Shown here: in pieces, positions 56,666 through 64,000 of the stretch
Numbering within the stretch: position 1 is the first letter of the stretch
How the letters are laid out: the number at the start of each line of letters is the position of its first letter
DNA from: Bosea vaviloviae
GTDB taxonomy: Bacteria > Pseudomonadota > Alphaproteobacteria > Rhizobiales > Beijerinckiaceae
Direction: 5' to 3'
Assembly (NCBI RefSeq): GCF_001741865.1
Contig: NZ_CP017147.1
Location: forward strand, 2,905,001 to 2,969,000
Length of the DNA: 64,000 nt
Notes under the pieces: generated by a model
Database searches by the model: none
What the model was told of the DNA's origin: nothing
The model's input: the letters and a program-made list of their open reading frames with translations, nothing else
Position numbers and translations under genes: made by a program

Positions 56666-57509
56666 CACGTCCATCGCTGGCCGCCGGCCGCTCGATCTCG
56701 TCCTGGTCTACAAGGTGCTGTTCCTCGCGCTGGTGGCGGCATTCGTCGCCGTGCCGCTGCTGGCAACCTTGCTCGGCGGCTTCAAGACGCTGGGCGAGCT
56801 GCGCACCAATCCGTTCGGCCTGCCGCAGACCTGGGAGTGGCAGAACTACACGGACATCCTGTTATCCAAACGCTACTGGCAGTTGCTGTGGAACTCGTTC
56901 GTGATCGGGAGCTTCACCGTCGTCCTGACGCTGATCGTGGCCTCGATGGCGGCCTTCGCCTTCGCTCACATCCATTTCTTCGGCAGCTCCATGCTGCTGA
57001 GCTATCTCACCATGGGACTGTTGTTCCCGGCCGCCACCGCGATCCTGCCGCTCTTCATCAAGGTTCGCGATCTCGGCCTGCTGGACAATTATTTCGGCGT
57101 TATTCTGCCTCAGGTCGCCTTCAGCCTGGCCATGAGCATCCTGCTCCTGCGGCGCTTCTTCAAGGATCTGCCCCACGAGTTGCTGGAGGCTGCGCTCGTT
57201 GATGGTTGCAGCTACTTCGCCTTCTTCCGTCACGTCACGCTGCCTCTGTCGCGACCGATTCTCGCGACCGTCGGCACCATCACCTTCGTCCACAGCTGGA
57301 ACAGCTACCTGATGCCTCTGGTGATGCTGAATTCCGAGCAGCTTTATCCCTGGCCGCTCGGCATCATGATCTACCAGGGCGAATTCTCGTCGGAATGGCA
57401 CCTGATCCTGGCGTTCATCACGCTGACGCTGCTGCCGACGATCCTGCTCTTCATCTTTGCTCAGAAACACATCGTCGCGGGCCTCACCGCCGGCGCGGTC
57501 AAGGGCTGA
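56658..57509 (+). CDS. Sugar ABC transporter permease (MalG/UgpE type)
   Basis: The 283-residue protein has six helices and the EAA loop LLEAALVDGCSYFAFFRHVTLPLSRPILATVGTITFVHSWNSYLMPLVML, typical of MalG-like permeases. It begins before the upstream permease ends, showing translational coupling, and is followed after 46 bp by the dehydrogenase gene. Confidence 0.92.
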   Translation: MNDTSIAGRRPLDLVLVYKVLFLALVAAFVAVPLLATLLGGFKTLGELRTNPFGLPQTWEWQNYTDILLSKRYWQLLWNSFVIGSFTVVLTLIVASMAAFAFAHIHFFGSSMLLSYLTMGLLFPAATAILPLFIKVRDLGLLDNYFGVILPQVAFSLAMSILLLRRFFKDLPHELLEAALVDGCSYFAFFRHVTLPLSRPILATVGTITFVHSWNSYLMPLVMLNSEQLYPWPLGIMIYQGEFSSEWHLILAFITLTLLPTILLFIFAQKHIVAGLTAGAVKG

Positions 57510-57555
57510 GCGCGTCTCGAACAACCGGCCTCGGACATCAGCTATGGAGACAAGA

Positions 57556-58653
57556 ATGCGCAAAGTCGGAATCGGCATTATTGGCTGCGGCAACATCAGC
57601 ACGAAATATCTTGAGGCGATGCGGCAGTTTCCGATGGTGGAGCTCAAGGCCGTCGCAGATATGCGCAGCGCCGCGGCGGAGAAGCGTGGCGCCGAGTTCG
57701 GCGTACCCGGGCTGCGCGTGGGCGAACTCCTCAAGCGCGACGACGTCGAGATCGTCGTCAACCTGACCGTGCCGCTCGCCCATACCGATGTCAGCCTCGC
57801 GGTGCTCAATGCCGGCAAGCATGTCCACTCCGAGAAGCCGCTTGGCATCAACACGGTCGAGGCCCGCAAGGTCATGGATCTCGCCGCCCAGAAAGATCTG
57901 CGCGTCGGCTGCGCGCCGGACACGTTCCTCGGCGGTGGCCACCAGACCGCGCGGAAGCTGATCGACGACGGCGCGATCGGCACGCCGGTGGCCGGCAGCG
58001 CCTTTTTCGGCTGCCCCGGCCATGAGAGCTGGCATCCGGCGCCGGGTTTCTACTATCTGCGCGGCGGCGGCCCGATGCTCGACATGGGGCCCTACTACAT
58101 CACCGATCTGGTGCAGTTGCTGGGGCCGGTGGCCGGCGTGATGGGGTCGACGGCGCGGCCGCGCTCCGAGAGGCGCGTCACCAGCCAGCCGATGAACGGC
58201 GCGCTGATCCCGGTCGAGGTCGAAACCCATGTCGCCGGGACGCTGGAGTTCGAGAGCGGTGCCGTGGTCTCGATCACGATGAGCTTCGACGTGCCTCAGC
58301 ACAGCCATTCGCCGATCGAGATACATGGTGACAAGGCAAGCCTGCTGGTGCCCGATCCGAACAAATTCGGCGGCGAGGTCAAGATCGCCAAGCCGCGGGG
58401 CAGTTGGGAATCGGTTGCCCTTTCGCATGGCCATACCGATGGCGAGTTCCGCTCGATCGGCGTTGCCGACATGGCTGCCGCGATCATTGCAGGCCGCCCG
58501 CATCGCGCCAGCGGCGCACTCGCCTTCCACGTCCTCGAGGTGATGGAGGCATTCCAGAAATCGGCCGACGAGGGGCGCCGGATCAACATCGAGAGCCGTG
58601 TCGAGAGACCTGCTCCCCTGCCTGCCGGGCGCACGACCGGCCAGATCGACTGA
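57556..58653 (+). CDS. Gfo/Idh/MocA family sugar dehydrogenase (ThuB-like)
   Basis: The 365-residue enzyme starts RKVGIGIIGCGNISTKYLEAMRQFPMVELKAVADMR (nucleotide site). It has the EKPLG motif (HSEKPLGINTVEARK), then SAFFGCPGHESWHPAPGFYYLRGGGPMLDMGPYYITDLVQLLGP, with the Asp/Tyr/His region of the active site. GGAG precedes ATG 57556. With the ThuA-type gene downstream it resembles ThuAB, which convert disaccharides to 3-keto forms in rhizobia. The substrate here is inferred. Confidence 0.9.
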   Translation: MRKVGIGIIGCGNISTKYLEAMRQFPMVELKAVADMRSAAAEKRGAEFGVPGLRVGELLKRDDVEIVVNLTVPLAHTDVSLAVLNAGKHVHSEKPLGINTVEARKVMDLAAQKDLRVGCAPDTFLGGGHQTARKLIDDGAIGTPVAGSAFFGCPGHESWHPAPGFYYLRGGGPMLDMGPYYITDLVQLLGPVAGVMGSTARPRSERRVTSQPMNGALIPVEVETHVAGTLEFESGAVVSITMSFDVPQHSHSPIEIHGDKASLLVPDPNKFGGEVKIAKPRGSWESVALSHGHTDGEFRSIGVADMAAAIIAGRPHRASGALAFHVLEVMEAFQKSADEGRRINIESRVERPAPLPAGRTTGQID

Positions 58654-58675
58654 ACGAAGCTAGAGGATGACGAGA

Positions 58676-59317
58676 ATGCGCAAGGCGATGATCGTATGGG
58701 GCGGCTGGGCGGGTCACGATCCCGATCTCTGCGCTTCGATGATGAGGGGCTGGCTGAAGGCTGAAGGGTTCGAGGTGCGCGTCGAGACCTCGACGGAGGT
58801 CTTCCTCGATCCCGCGATCCGCGATCTCTCCCTGATCGTGCCGATTTACACGATGTCGAAGATCGAGAAGCCGGAGGCGCTGGCGCTGTGCGATGCCGTC
58901 CGCGGCGGCGTCGGGCTGGCCGGCCACCATGGCGGCATGGGCGATGCGTTCCGCGATTCTGTGGACTACCAGTTCATGTGCGGCGGCCAGTGGGTTGCCC
59001 ATCCCGGCAACATCATCGACTACAAGGTCGATATTACGAGGCCCGATGACCCGATCATGGCTGGCATCTCCGGTTTCGAGCACCGTTCGGAGCAGTACTA
59101 CATGCATGTCGACCCCGCCAACGAGGTCTTGGCGACGACGCGGTTCAGCGGCGAGCATGCCTCCTGGATCGACGGCGTCGAGATGCCGGTCGTATGGAAG
59201 AAGCGCTATGGGCAGGGCCGCGTGTTCTACTGCTCGCTGGGTCACCGCGCCTATGAGCTGGATATACCGGAGATACGCACCATGCTGACGCGCGGGATGC
59301 TCTGGGCGGCGCGATAA
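58676..59317 (+). CDS. thuA: ThuA-like protein
   Basis: The 213-residue protein (ATG 58676 preferred; an ATG three codons earlier sits directly on the ribosome site) has the ThuA glutamine-amidotransferase-like fold: RKAMIVWGGWAGHDPDLCASMMRGWLKAEGFEVRVETS, VRGGVGLAGHHGGMGDAFRDSVDYQFMCGGQWVAHPGN, HRSEQYYMHVDPANEVLATT and PVVWKKRYGQGRVFYCSLGHR. ThuA works with a Gfo/Idh/MocA partner in disaccharide use. Its stop overlaps the LacI-regulator start. Confidence 0.92.
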   Translation: MRKAMIVWGGWAGHDPDLCASMMRGWLKAEGFEVRVETSTEVFLDPAIRDLSLIVPIYTMSKIEKPEALALCDAVRGGVGLAGHHGGMGDAFRDSVDYQFMCGGQWVAHPGNIIDYKVDITRPDDPIMAGISGFEHRSEQYYMHVDPANEVLATTRFSGEHASWIDGVEMPVVWKKRYGQGRVFYCSLGHRAYELDIPEIRTMLTRGMLWAAR

Positions 59318-60396
59318 TGGGGGCTGGAGACGCAGGGATCATCGGCGCAGGGGTCGTCGGCCGGGCGACGCTGGAGCGGGCGACATTGGAGGATGTCGCG
59401 CGCGCCGCGGGCGTGTCGCTCGCGACCGCGGACCGCGTCGTCAACCGCCGCGACGGCGTGCGCGACAAGACGATCGCGCGGGTCGAGGCGGCCGTCTCGA
59501 GGCTCGGCTACCGGGCCGATCCCGCCGCGGCCCGTCTCGCCCGCAATCAGAACTTCCGCTTCCTCTTCGTGCTGCCCAGCGGAGCCAACAGCTTCATGAC
59601 CATGTTGGGCGAGCAGGTCGCGCGCACCGCCGAGTGGCTCGCCGCCCAGCGCGCCTTCATCGATGTGGAGCATGTCGACGTCTTTGATGCCGATGCGCTG
59701 GCGCGCGTCCTCGAGGGCGTCTTGCCCGGCTATCACGGCGTTGCGACGATCGCGCTCGATCATCCGCGCGTGCGCGCCGCCATCGACGATCTCACCGATC
59801 GCGGCGTCCCCGTCGTCACGCTGGTCTCCGATGTGCCGAGCGCGCGGCGCCTGCATTATGTCGGCATCGACAATCCCGCGGCGGGACGCACGGCGGCGAC
59901 GCTGATGGGCCGCTTCCTGCAAGGCCGCCACGGCGTCGTCGCGGTGGTCGCCGGTTCGCTTTCGCTGCGCGACCATGCCGAGCGCCTCTATGGCTTCAAT
60001 CAGGTCATGGCGCGCGAATTTCCTGATCTGATCATGCTCCCAGTGGTACAAGGGCGCGACGACAACGAGCAAACGCTGGCAGCGACAGCGGCCCTGTTAC
60101 GGCAGCATGCTGATCTCGTCGGTCTCTATAATGCGGGCGCCGGCAACCGTGGCATCGCAGCAGCGCTGCAGCAGGCCGGTCGTGCCCAGGAGATCGTCTG
60201 GATCGCTCATGAATTGACGCCGCATACACGCCGCTTCCTGCTGCACGGCGACATCGACGCGATCATCAGCCAGGATCCAGGTCACGAAGCGCGCTCGGCG
60301 GCGCGCGTGCTGCTGGCATATTGCTCAGGCGATCGGCTGGTGGCGGATCAGGAACGCATCGGGATCGACATCTTCCTGCGGGACAATCTGCCTTGA
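59317..60396 (+). CDS. LacI-family transcriptional regulator
   Basis: The 359-residue protein has the LacI helix-turn-helix at about 20-70 (ATLEDVARAAGVSLATADRVVNRRDGVRDKTIARVEAAVSRLGY) and a periplasmic-binding-like sensor domain (FRFLFVLPSGANSFMTMLGEQV, HGVATIALDHPRVRAAIDDLTDRGVPVVTLVSDVP, HYVGIDNPAAGRTAATLMGRFL). It is the last gene of the thu-like operon and probably regulates it through the palindrome near 54361. The N-terminus before the HTH is about 20 residues longer than usual. Confidence 0.93.
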   Translation: MGAGDAGIIGAGVVGRATLERATLEDVARAAGVSLATADRVVNRRDGVRDKTIARVEAAVSRLGYRADPAAARLARNQNFRFLFVLPSGANSFMTMLGEQVARTAEWLAAQRAFIDVEHVDVFDADALARVLEGVLPGYHGVATIALDHPRVRAAIDDLTDRGVPVVTLVSDVPSARRLHYVGIDNPAAGRTAATLMGRFLQGRHGVVAVVAGSLSLRDHAERLYGFNQVMAREFPDLIMLPVVQGRDDNEQTLAATAALLRQHADLVGLYNAGAGNRGIAAALQQAGRAQEIVWIAHELTPHTRRFLLHGDIDAIISQDPGHEARSAARVLLAYCSGDRLVADQERIGIDIFLRDNLP

Positions 60397-60523
60397 TCTT
60401 GGTGTTCTCGTGGGCGCCCCGGAAGAGATGTCCGAGCGCGCCATTGGGATGGCGCGGGCATGAAGGATCAATGGCTCGTCCGACTGGACGCGGTTGAGAC
60501 CGCACCGCGGCTGGCAGCATCGA

Positions 60524-61510
60524 TCACTCATATCCCGCCAGGAGGTGGGGCGGGTAGAGTTCCTCCAGCGATTGGATTTCCTCTCCGCTCAGCCTGACGT
60601 CCAGGGCGGCGAGCGCATCCTCGAGCTGGTGCATCTTGGTCGCACCGACGAGCGGGGACGTGACGCCTTTCTTGTGAAGCAGCCAAGCCAGCGCGATCTG
60701 CGCGCGTGGAATGCCGCGCGCCTCCGCGATCTCGCCAACGCGGCCGACGACCATGCGGTCCGCCTCCTGGGCCTTCGCGTAGAAGGCCTTCCCGACCTCA
60801 TCGGCTGCGGCGCGGGCCGTGGACGGCGTATCCTCCCAGGGGCGGGTCAGCCGCCCTCGCGCAAGAGGCGACCATGGCACGACGGCTATCCCTTCCGAGA
60901 TGCAGAGCGGGAGCATCTCCCTTTCCTCCTCGCGATAGAGCAGATTCAGGTGGTTCTGCATCGAGACGAAGCGCGCCCAGCCGTTCTGGCGCTGCAGCCC
61001 CAGCGCCTTCATGAACTGCCAAGCGTACATCGAGGATGCGCCGATATAGCGAGCCTTGCCTGCGCGAACGACATCGTGGAGCGCCTCCAGCGTCTCCTCG
61101 ATCGGTGTCTCATAGTCCCAGCGGTGGATCTGGTAGAGATCGATGTAGTCGGTGCCCAAGCGCTGCAAGCTGGCATCGACCTCCGAGAAGATCGCCTTTC
61201 GCGACAGGCCGAGCCCGTTGGCATCGGACCGCATGCGACCATACGCCTTCGTCGCGATGACGGCGGCGTCCCGGGTCGTGAACTCTCGGATGGCGCGGCC
61301 TAGCACCTCCTCGCTCGCGCCGTCCGAGTAGACGTTGGCGGTGTCGAAGAAGTTGATGCCAGCCTCGACCGCCCGTCGGAAGAACGGCTGTCCCTCGGAC
61401 TCGGTCATGACCCAGCTATGATTGCCCTTGGACGGATCTCCATAGCTCATGCAGCCCAGGGCGATCCGGGAGACTTTCAGCCCGGTGCTTCCCAGATTTC
61501 GGTATTCCAT
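60524..61510 (-). CDS. Aldo/keto reductase
   Basis: From ATG 61510 the 328-residue barrel enzyme has the AKR tetrad positions: Asp and Tyr in FFDTANVYSDGASEEVLG, Lys in VIATKAYGRM and His in LYQIHRWDYETP. Also present are YIGASSMYAWQFMKALGLQRQNGW and VVPWSPLARGRLTRPW. It reduces carbonyls with NADPH in the cytoplasm. It closely follows the CoA-transferase gene on the same strand (38-bp gap). The substrate is unknown. Confidence 0.92.
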   Translation of the reverse strand: MEYRNLGSTGLKVSRIALGCMSYGDPSKGNHSWVMTESEGQPFFRRAVEAGINFFDTANVYSDGASEEVLGRAIREFTTRDAAVIATKAYGRMRSDANGLGLSRKAIFSEVDASLQRLGTDYIDLYQIHRWDYETPIEETLEALHDVVRAGKARYIGASSMYAWQFMKALGLQRQNGWARFVSMQNHLNLLYREEEREMLPLCISEGIAVVPWSPLARGRLTRPWEDTPSTARAAADEVGKAFYAKAQEADRMVVGRVGEIAEARGIPRAQIALAWLLHKKGVTSPLVGATKMHQLEDALAALDVRLSGEEIQSLEELYPPHLLAGYE

Positions 61511-61548
61511 TTGGCTGCGGCCCCTTTTCAATCATGCAGATCCGACAT

Positions 61549-63078
61549 TCAGTCGGCGAATATGGCCTGATCCATGACCTTCGGATCTCGCGGCATGAGC
61601 GGCGCGAAATCCATCCGGTCGAGGATATCGCGACGGACATCGATACCAGGCGCGACCTCGTCGAGCCGCAGCCCCTCATCCGTCAGCCTGAAGACCGCTC
61701 GCTCGGTGACGAAAACGGCCTCATGCCCGCGCTTCAGGGCCTGGCGACCAGAATATGTGATCTGCTCGACCTTGCTCACGAGCTTGCGCACGCTGCCGTG
61801 ACTGTGGATGGAGAGCTTTCCGTCGCCGATGGCGACCTTCCCGCCCTTGGCGTCGAAGGTGCCGCAGAACACCACCTTCTTGGCGTTTTGGGCGATGTCC
61901 ATGAACCCCCCTGGCCCAACGGTCAGACCGCCCAATTTGGAGACGTTGACGTCACCGACCGCATCGAGCTCGCCGAAGCCCAGGAAGGCGGTATCGAGAC
62001 CGCCTCCTGCGTAGAAGTCGAACTGCGACGGCCCGTCGATCATCGCCGAGGCGCTTCGCGCGAACCCGAACAGCAGCCCGACGAGGAGTGCGCCGCCATA
62101 GGTGCCGTGCTCGATGGTCTGGTAGTAACGCCCGACCTCGCCCCGCTCGGCGACCATCTTGGCGACACCTTCACCGATGCCGACGCCGAAGTTGATGACA
62201 TCGCCGTCTTTGAGCTCCTGATAGGCGCGCCGCGCGATCAACGTGCGGACGTTCAGCGGCTCGGGCGGGTCGATGATGACCGGCCCGCGCCTCTCCCCGG
62301 AGATCAGGGGATCGTAAGGCAGATCATAGCTCATGCGTTGATCAGGATCGACCACGACCGCGTCGACGATGGCGCCTGGAACGCGCACGGAGCGGGCTGG
62401 AAGCGAATTCAGGTCGACCGCCGTGCGGACCTGCGCGATGACGATTCCGCCGGAGTTATGGGCCGCGAGCGCGGCCGCGTAGACATCCACGTTCGCAGCC
62501 TCCTGATCCAGGCTGATATTGCCATCGGGATCCCCGAAAGAGCCGCGGATGATGGCGACGTTGATCGGGAACGACTTGTACCAGAGGAGTTCCTGGCCGC
62601 CGATCGTGACGACCTCGACGAGGTCCTCCCTGGCGGCGCTGTTCATCTTGCCGCCTTGGTGGCGTGGATCAACGAAGGTGCCAAGGCCGACATGGCTGAA
62701 GAGGCCAGGTCGCTTGCCGCCGATCTCGCGGTATAACTGCATGACGCAGCCGCTCGGAAGGACGTAGGCTTCGATCTTATCGTCCCGGGCCATCTCTTGC
62801 ATCTTGGGCGACCAAACCCAGTGTCCGCCGATCACGCGCTTCACCAGGCCCTCATGGGCAAAGTGATTCATCCCCTCGCTCTTCTTATCGCCGATGCCGA
62901 GCGCGTGGACGACGTTCAGGTTACGCGGATAGCCGGTCGACAGGAACCGCCGCGACACCGCGCGAAACGTATGCGTGGCCTCCATGAGGCCACCGCCGCC
63001 GCCCACGAGTGCGACCGTGTCGCCATCCTTGATCAGCCCGACGGCGGCTTCGGCGGTCATGAATTTGTTGCGGGTCAT
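61549..63078 (-). CDS. Acyl-CoA:acetate/3-ketoacid CoA-transferase (fused alpha-beta)
   Basis: The 509-residue protein contains both CoA-transferase halves: KFMTAEAAVGLIKDGDTVALVGGGGGLMEATHTFRAV and MNHFAHEGLVKRVIGGHW in the first; ARRAYQELKDGDVINFGVGIGEGVAKMV, with the catalytic Glu likely in YYQTIEHGTYGGALLVG, in the second. A fused single chain is typical of propionate/YdiF-like transferases, which move CoA between carboxylic acids. It overlaps the MaoC gene by four bases, so the two are translationally coupled. Confidence 0.9.
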   Translation of the reverse strand: MTRNKFMTAEAAVGLIKDGDTVALVGGGGGLMEATHTFRAVSRRFLSTGYPRNLNVVHALGIGDKKSEGMNHFAHEGLVKRVIGGHWVWSPKMQEMARDDKIEAYVLPSGCVMQLYREIGGKRPGLFSHVGLGTFVDPRHQGGKMNSAAREDLVEVVTIGGQELLWYKSFPINVAIIRGSFGDPDGNISLDQEAANVDVYAAALAAHNSGGIVIAQVRTAVDLNSLPARSVRVPGAIVDAVVVDPDQRMSYDLPYDPLISGERRGPVIIDPPEPLNVRTLIARRAYQELKDGDVINFGVGIGEGVAKMVAERGEVGRYYQTIEHGTYGGALLVGLLFGFARSASAMIDGPSQFDFYAGGGLDTAFLGFGELDAVGDVNVSKLGGLTVGPGGFMDIAQNAKKVVFCGTFDAKGGKVAIGDGKLSIHSHGSVRKLVSKVEQITYSGRQALKRGHEAVFVTERAVFRLTDEGLRLDEVAPGIDVRRDILDRMDFAPLMPRDPKVMDQAIFAD

Positions 63079-63542
63079 TGGACGGCCTCTCGGCTCTCCG
63101 CCGACTGTCTCGGCACCATGAGACGATGCTCACCCTCTTGAACGACCTCGCCGCGCTGGTTGATCAGTTCGATCGCGATGAACAGGATGCCCATGTCGCT
63201 CCGGCTTTTCGGGATGCGCATGTCGGCCACCTTGAACTTCACCTGCAGGGTGTCGCCGATCTGGATCGGCTTCTTGAAGTTCCAGGTCCAGCCCAGGGCG
63301 ATGCCGTCTCTGAAGAACCCTGACTGGACCTTGAGCCCGTCGGTCAGGGAAAGGCCCATGAGACCATGGGCGATACGGCCACCGAATACCGTCGACTGCG
63401 CGTAGACCTCGTCCATGTGGACGGGCGAGAAGTCCCCGGCCACGCCGGCATAGGCGAGAACGTGTCCTTCGGTAACAGTCACGCGGGGAGTCAGTTGCTC
63501 GTCCCCCACCTTGATCTCGTCATAGAGTTTGCCGGGAAGCAT
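63075..63542 (-). CDS. MaoC-like hydratase (hotdog fold)
   Basis: The 155-residue protein has the R-specific enoyl-CoA hydratase motif YAGVAGDFSPVHMDEVYA with D37 and H42 as catalytic pair, followed by VFGGRIAHGLMGLSLTDGL. It adds water to an enoyl-CoA or a related branched unsaturated acyl-CoA. It is joined by an ATGA overlap to the CoA-transferase gene, suggesting a short acyl-CoA degradation pathway. Confidence 0.92.
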   Translation of the reverse strand: MLPGKLYDEIKVGDEQLTPRVTVTEGHVLAYAGVAGDFSPVHMDEVYAQSTVFGGRIAHGLMGLSLTDGLKVQSGFFRDGIALGWTWNFKKPIQIGDTLQVKFKVADMRIPKSRSDMGILFIAIELINQRGEVVQEGEHRLMVPRQSAESREAVQ

Positions 63543-63616
63543 GATGATGTCCTCGCGATGCGTCGTCGTCGTGCGGCTGTTGCGCGACTGGCCTGGCGTC
63601 TTTGAAACGGGTTGGG

Positions 63617-64000
63617 TCAGTGATGGAGCAGTTGGCCGAGGAAGGCCTGTGTCCGCGGATTCTTCGGGTTGGCGAAGAAGGGGCCGGGCTTGTCGCTTTC
63701 GATGATCTCGCCGCGGTCCATGAAAATGACCCGGTCCGCGACGCTTCGGGCAAAGCCCATTTCATGCGTGACGCACAGCATCGTCATGCCGTCCTCGGCG
63801 AGACCGACCATGGTGTCGAGCACTTCCTTGACCATCTCGGGGTCGAGCGCCGAGGTCGGCTCGTCGAACAGCATCACCTTGGGGTTCATGCAGAGTGCAC
63901 GCGCGATGGCGACGCGCTGCTGCTGCCCGCCGGACAGTTCGGCGGGATATTTCTCCGCCTGCTCTGCGATGCGCACGCGCTCCAGATAGGTCATCGCGAG
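63617..64000 (-). CDS. Polar amino-acid ABC transporter ATPase, C-terminal part (runs off right edge)
   Basis: The visible 127 codons contain the ABC signature [15 protein letters not shown], Walker [24 protein letters not shown] and the switch His in [32 protein letters not shown], ending with [14 protein letters not shown]. This is the GlnQ/HisP-like group. Walker A and the start lie to the right of the window, where permease and binding-protein genes are expected. Confidence 0.93.
   Translation of the reverse strand, partial: LAMTYLERVRIAEQAEKYPAELSGGQQQRVAIARALCMNPKVMLFDEPTSALDPEMVKEVLDTMVGLAEDGMTMLCVTHEMGFARSVADRVIFMDRGEIIESDKPGPFFANPKNPRTQAFLGQLLHH

Noticed and set aside
1..64000. tRNA or rRNA genes
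   Set aside because: I looked for T-loop GTTCGAATC-like sequences with acceptor stems in the gaps and saw none; a covariance-model scan would be decisive.

Overview
The base composition, codon use and gene content point to a chromosomal segment of an alphaproteobacterium of the order Hyphomicrobiales (Rhizobiales), plausibly Bosea or a relative. This is inferred from an EcfG-type general-stress promoter signature, a LigD/Ku end-joining locus, a ChvE-type sugar transporter, OpgC, an NrsF anti-sigma factor and family-typical dispersed repeats ending in CTAGAG. No rRNA, tRNA or CRISPR array was recognised.

Layout. 1-4409: surface-polysaccharide genes (edge-truncated HAD phosphatase, FAD oxidoreductase, GT4 glycosyltransferase, GH16 hydrolase). 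4705-9509: leftward genes for a YHS protein, a small membrane protein, a TTC38-like TPR protein, OpgC and a PHB-depolymerase-like esterase. 9675-11084: an ECF sigma factor and its NrsF anti-sigma, separated by a 15-bp repeat array that lies in a 70-codon Cys-repeat reading frame overlapping both neighbours. 11336-13827: cupin, cation-efflux transporter, flavodoxin-like protein. 14063-26216: a stress and DNA-repair island (KGG protein, isochorismatase-like hydrolase, MsrA, exonuclease III, LigD, two Ku proteins, DksA/TraR protein). Five exact GGAAC-N16/17-CGTT promoter matches sit in front of its genes, against about one expected by chance in the whole window. 26269-35055: alkylpurine glycosylase, DUF763, phosphoesterase, LysR plus old yellow enzyme, NAD(P)-binding protein, DusA, thioesterase and a ParE/ParD-type pair.

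35276-48863 is a large leftward sugar locus. It contains two complete ABC importers (YtfQRT-YjfF type and ChvE-GguAB type), an aldose 1-epimerase, an L-arabinose/D-galactose 1-dehydrogenase, an SMP-30 lactonase and 2-keto-3-deoxy-L-arabonate dehydratase. Together these cover most of the non-phosphorylating L-arabinose route. Its FadR-type GntR regulator is frameshifted, while a matching operator remains upstream of ytfQ. 49050-53476 holds a PAS protein without an output domain, an AAA/DUF4143 ATPase and a complete IS5-type element. The IS is inserted at the junction of a dispersed repeat and the stop codon of an SDR gene. 53477-60396 is a thu-like operon (binding protein, two permeases, Gfo/Idh/MocA dehydrogenase, ThuA, LacI regulator, no ATPase gene). 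60524-64000 carries an aldo/keto reductase, a CoA-transferase, a MaoC hydratase and an edge-truncated amino-acid ABC ATPase.

Two patterns run through the window. Short tandem duplications (9-18 bp units, 2-6 copies) cluster at gene starts and ends, and most contain CAAG or CTTG. Longer dispersed palindromic repeats lie between genes. The sigma/Cys-repeat/NrsF arrangement and the stress-promoter control of end joining are the most interesting candidates for follow-up.
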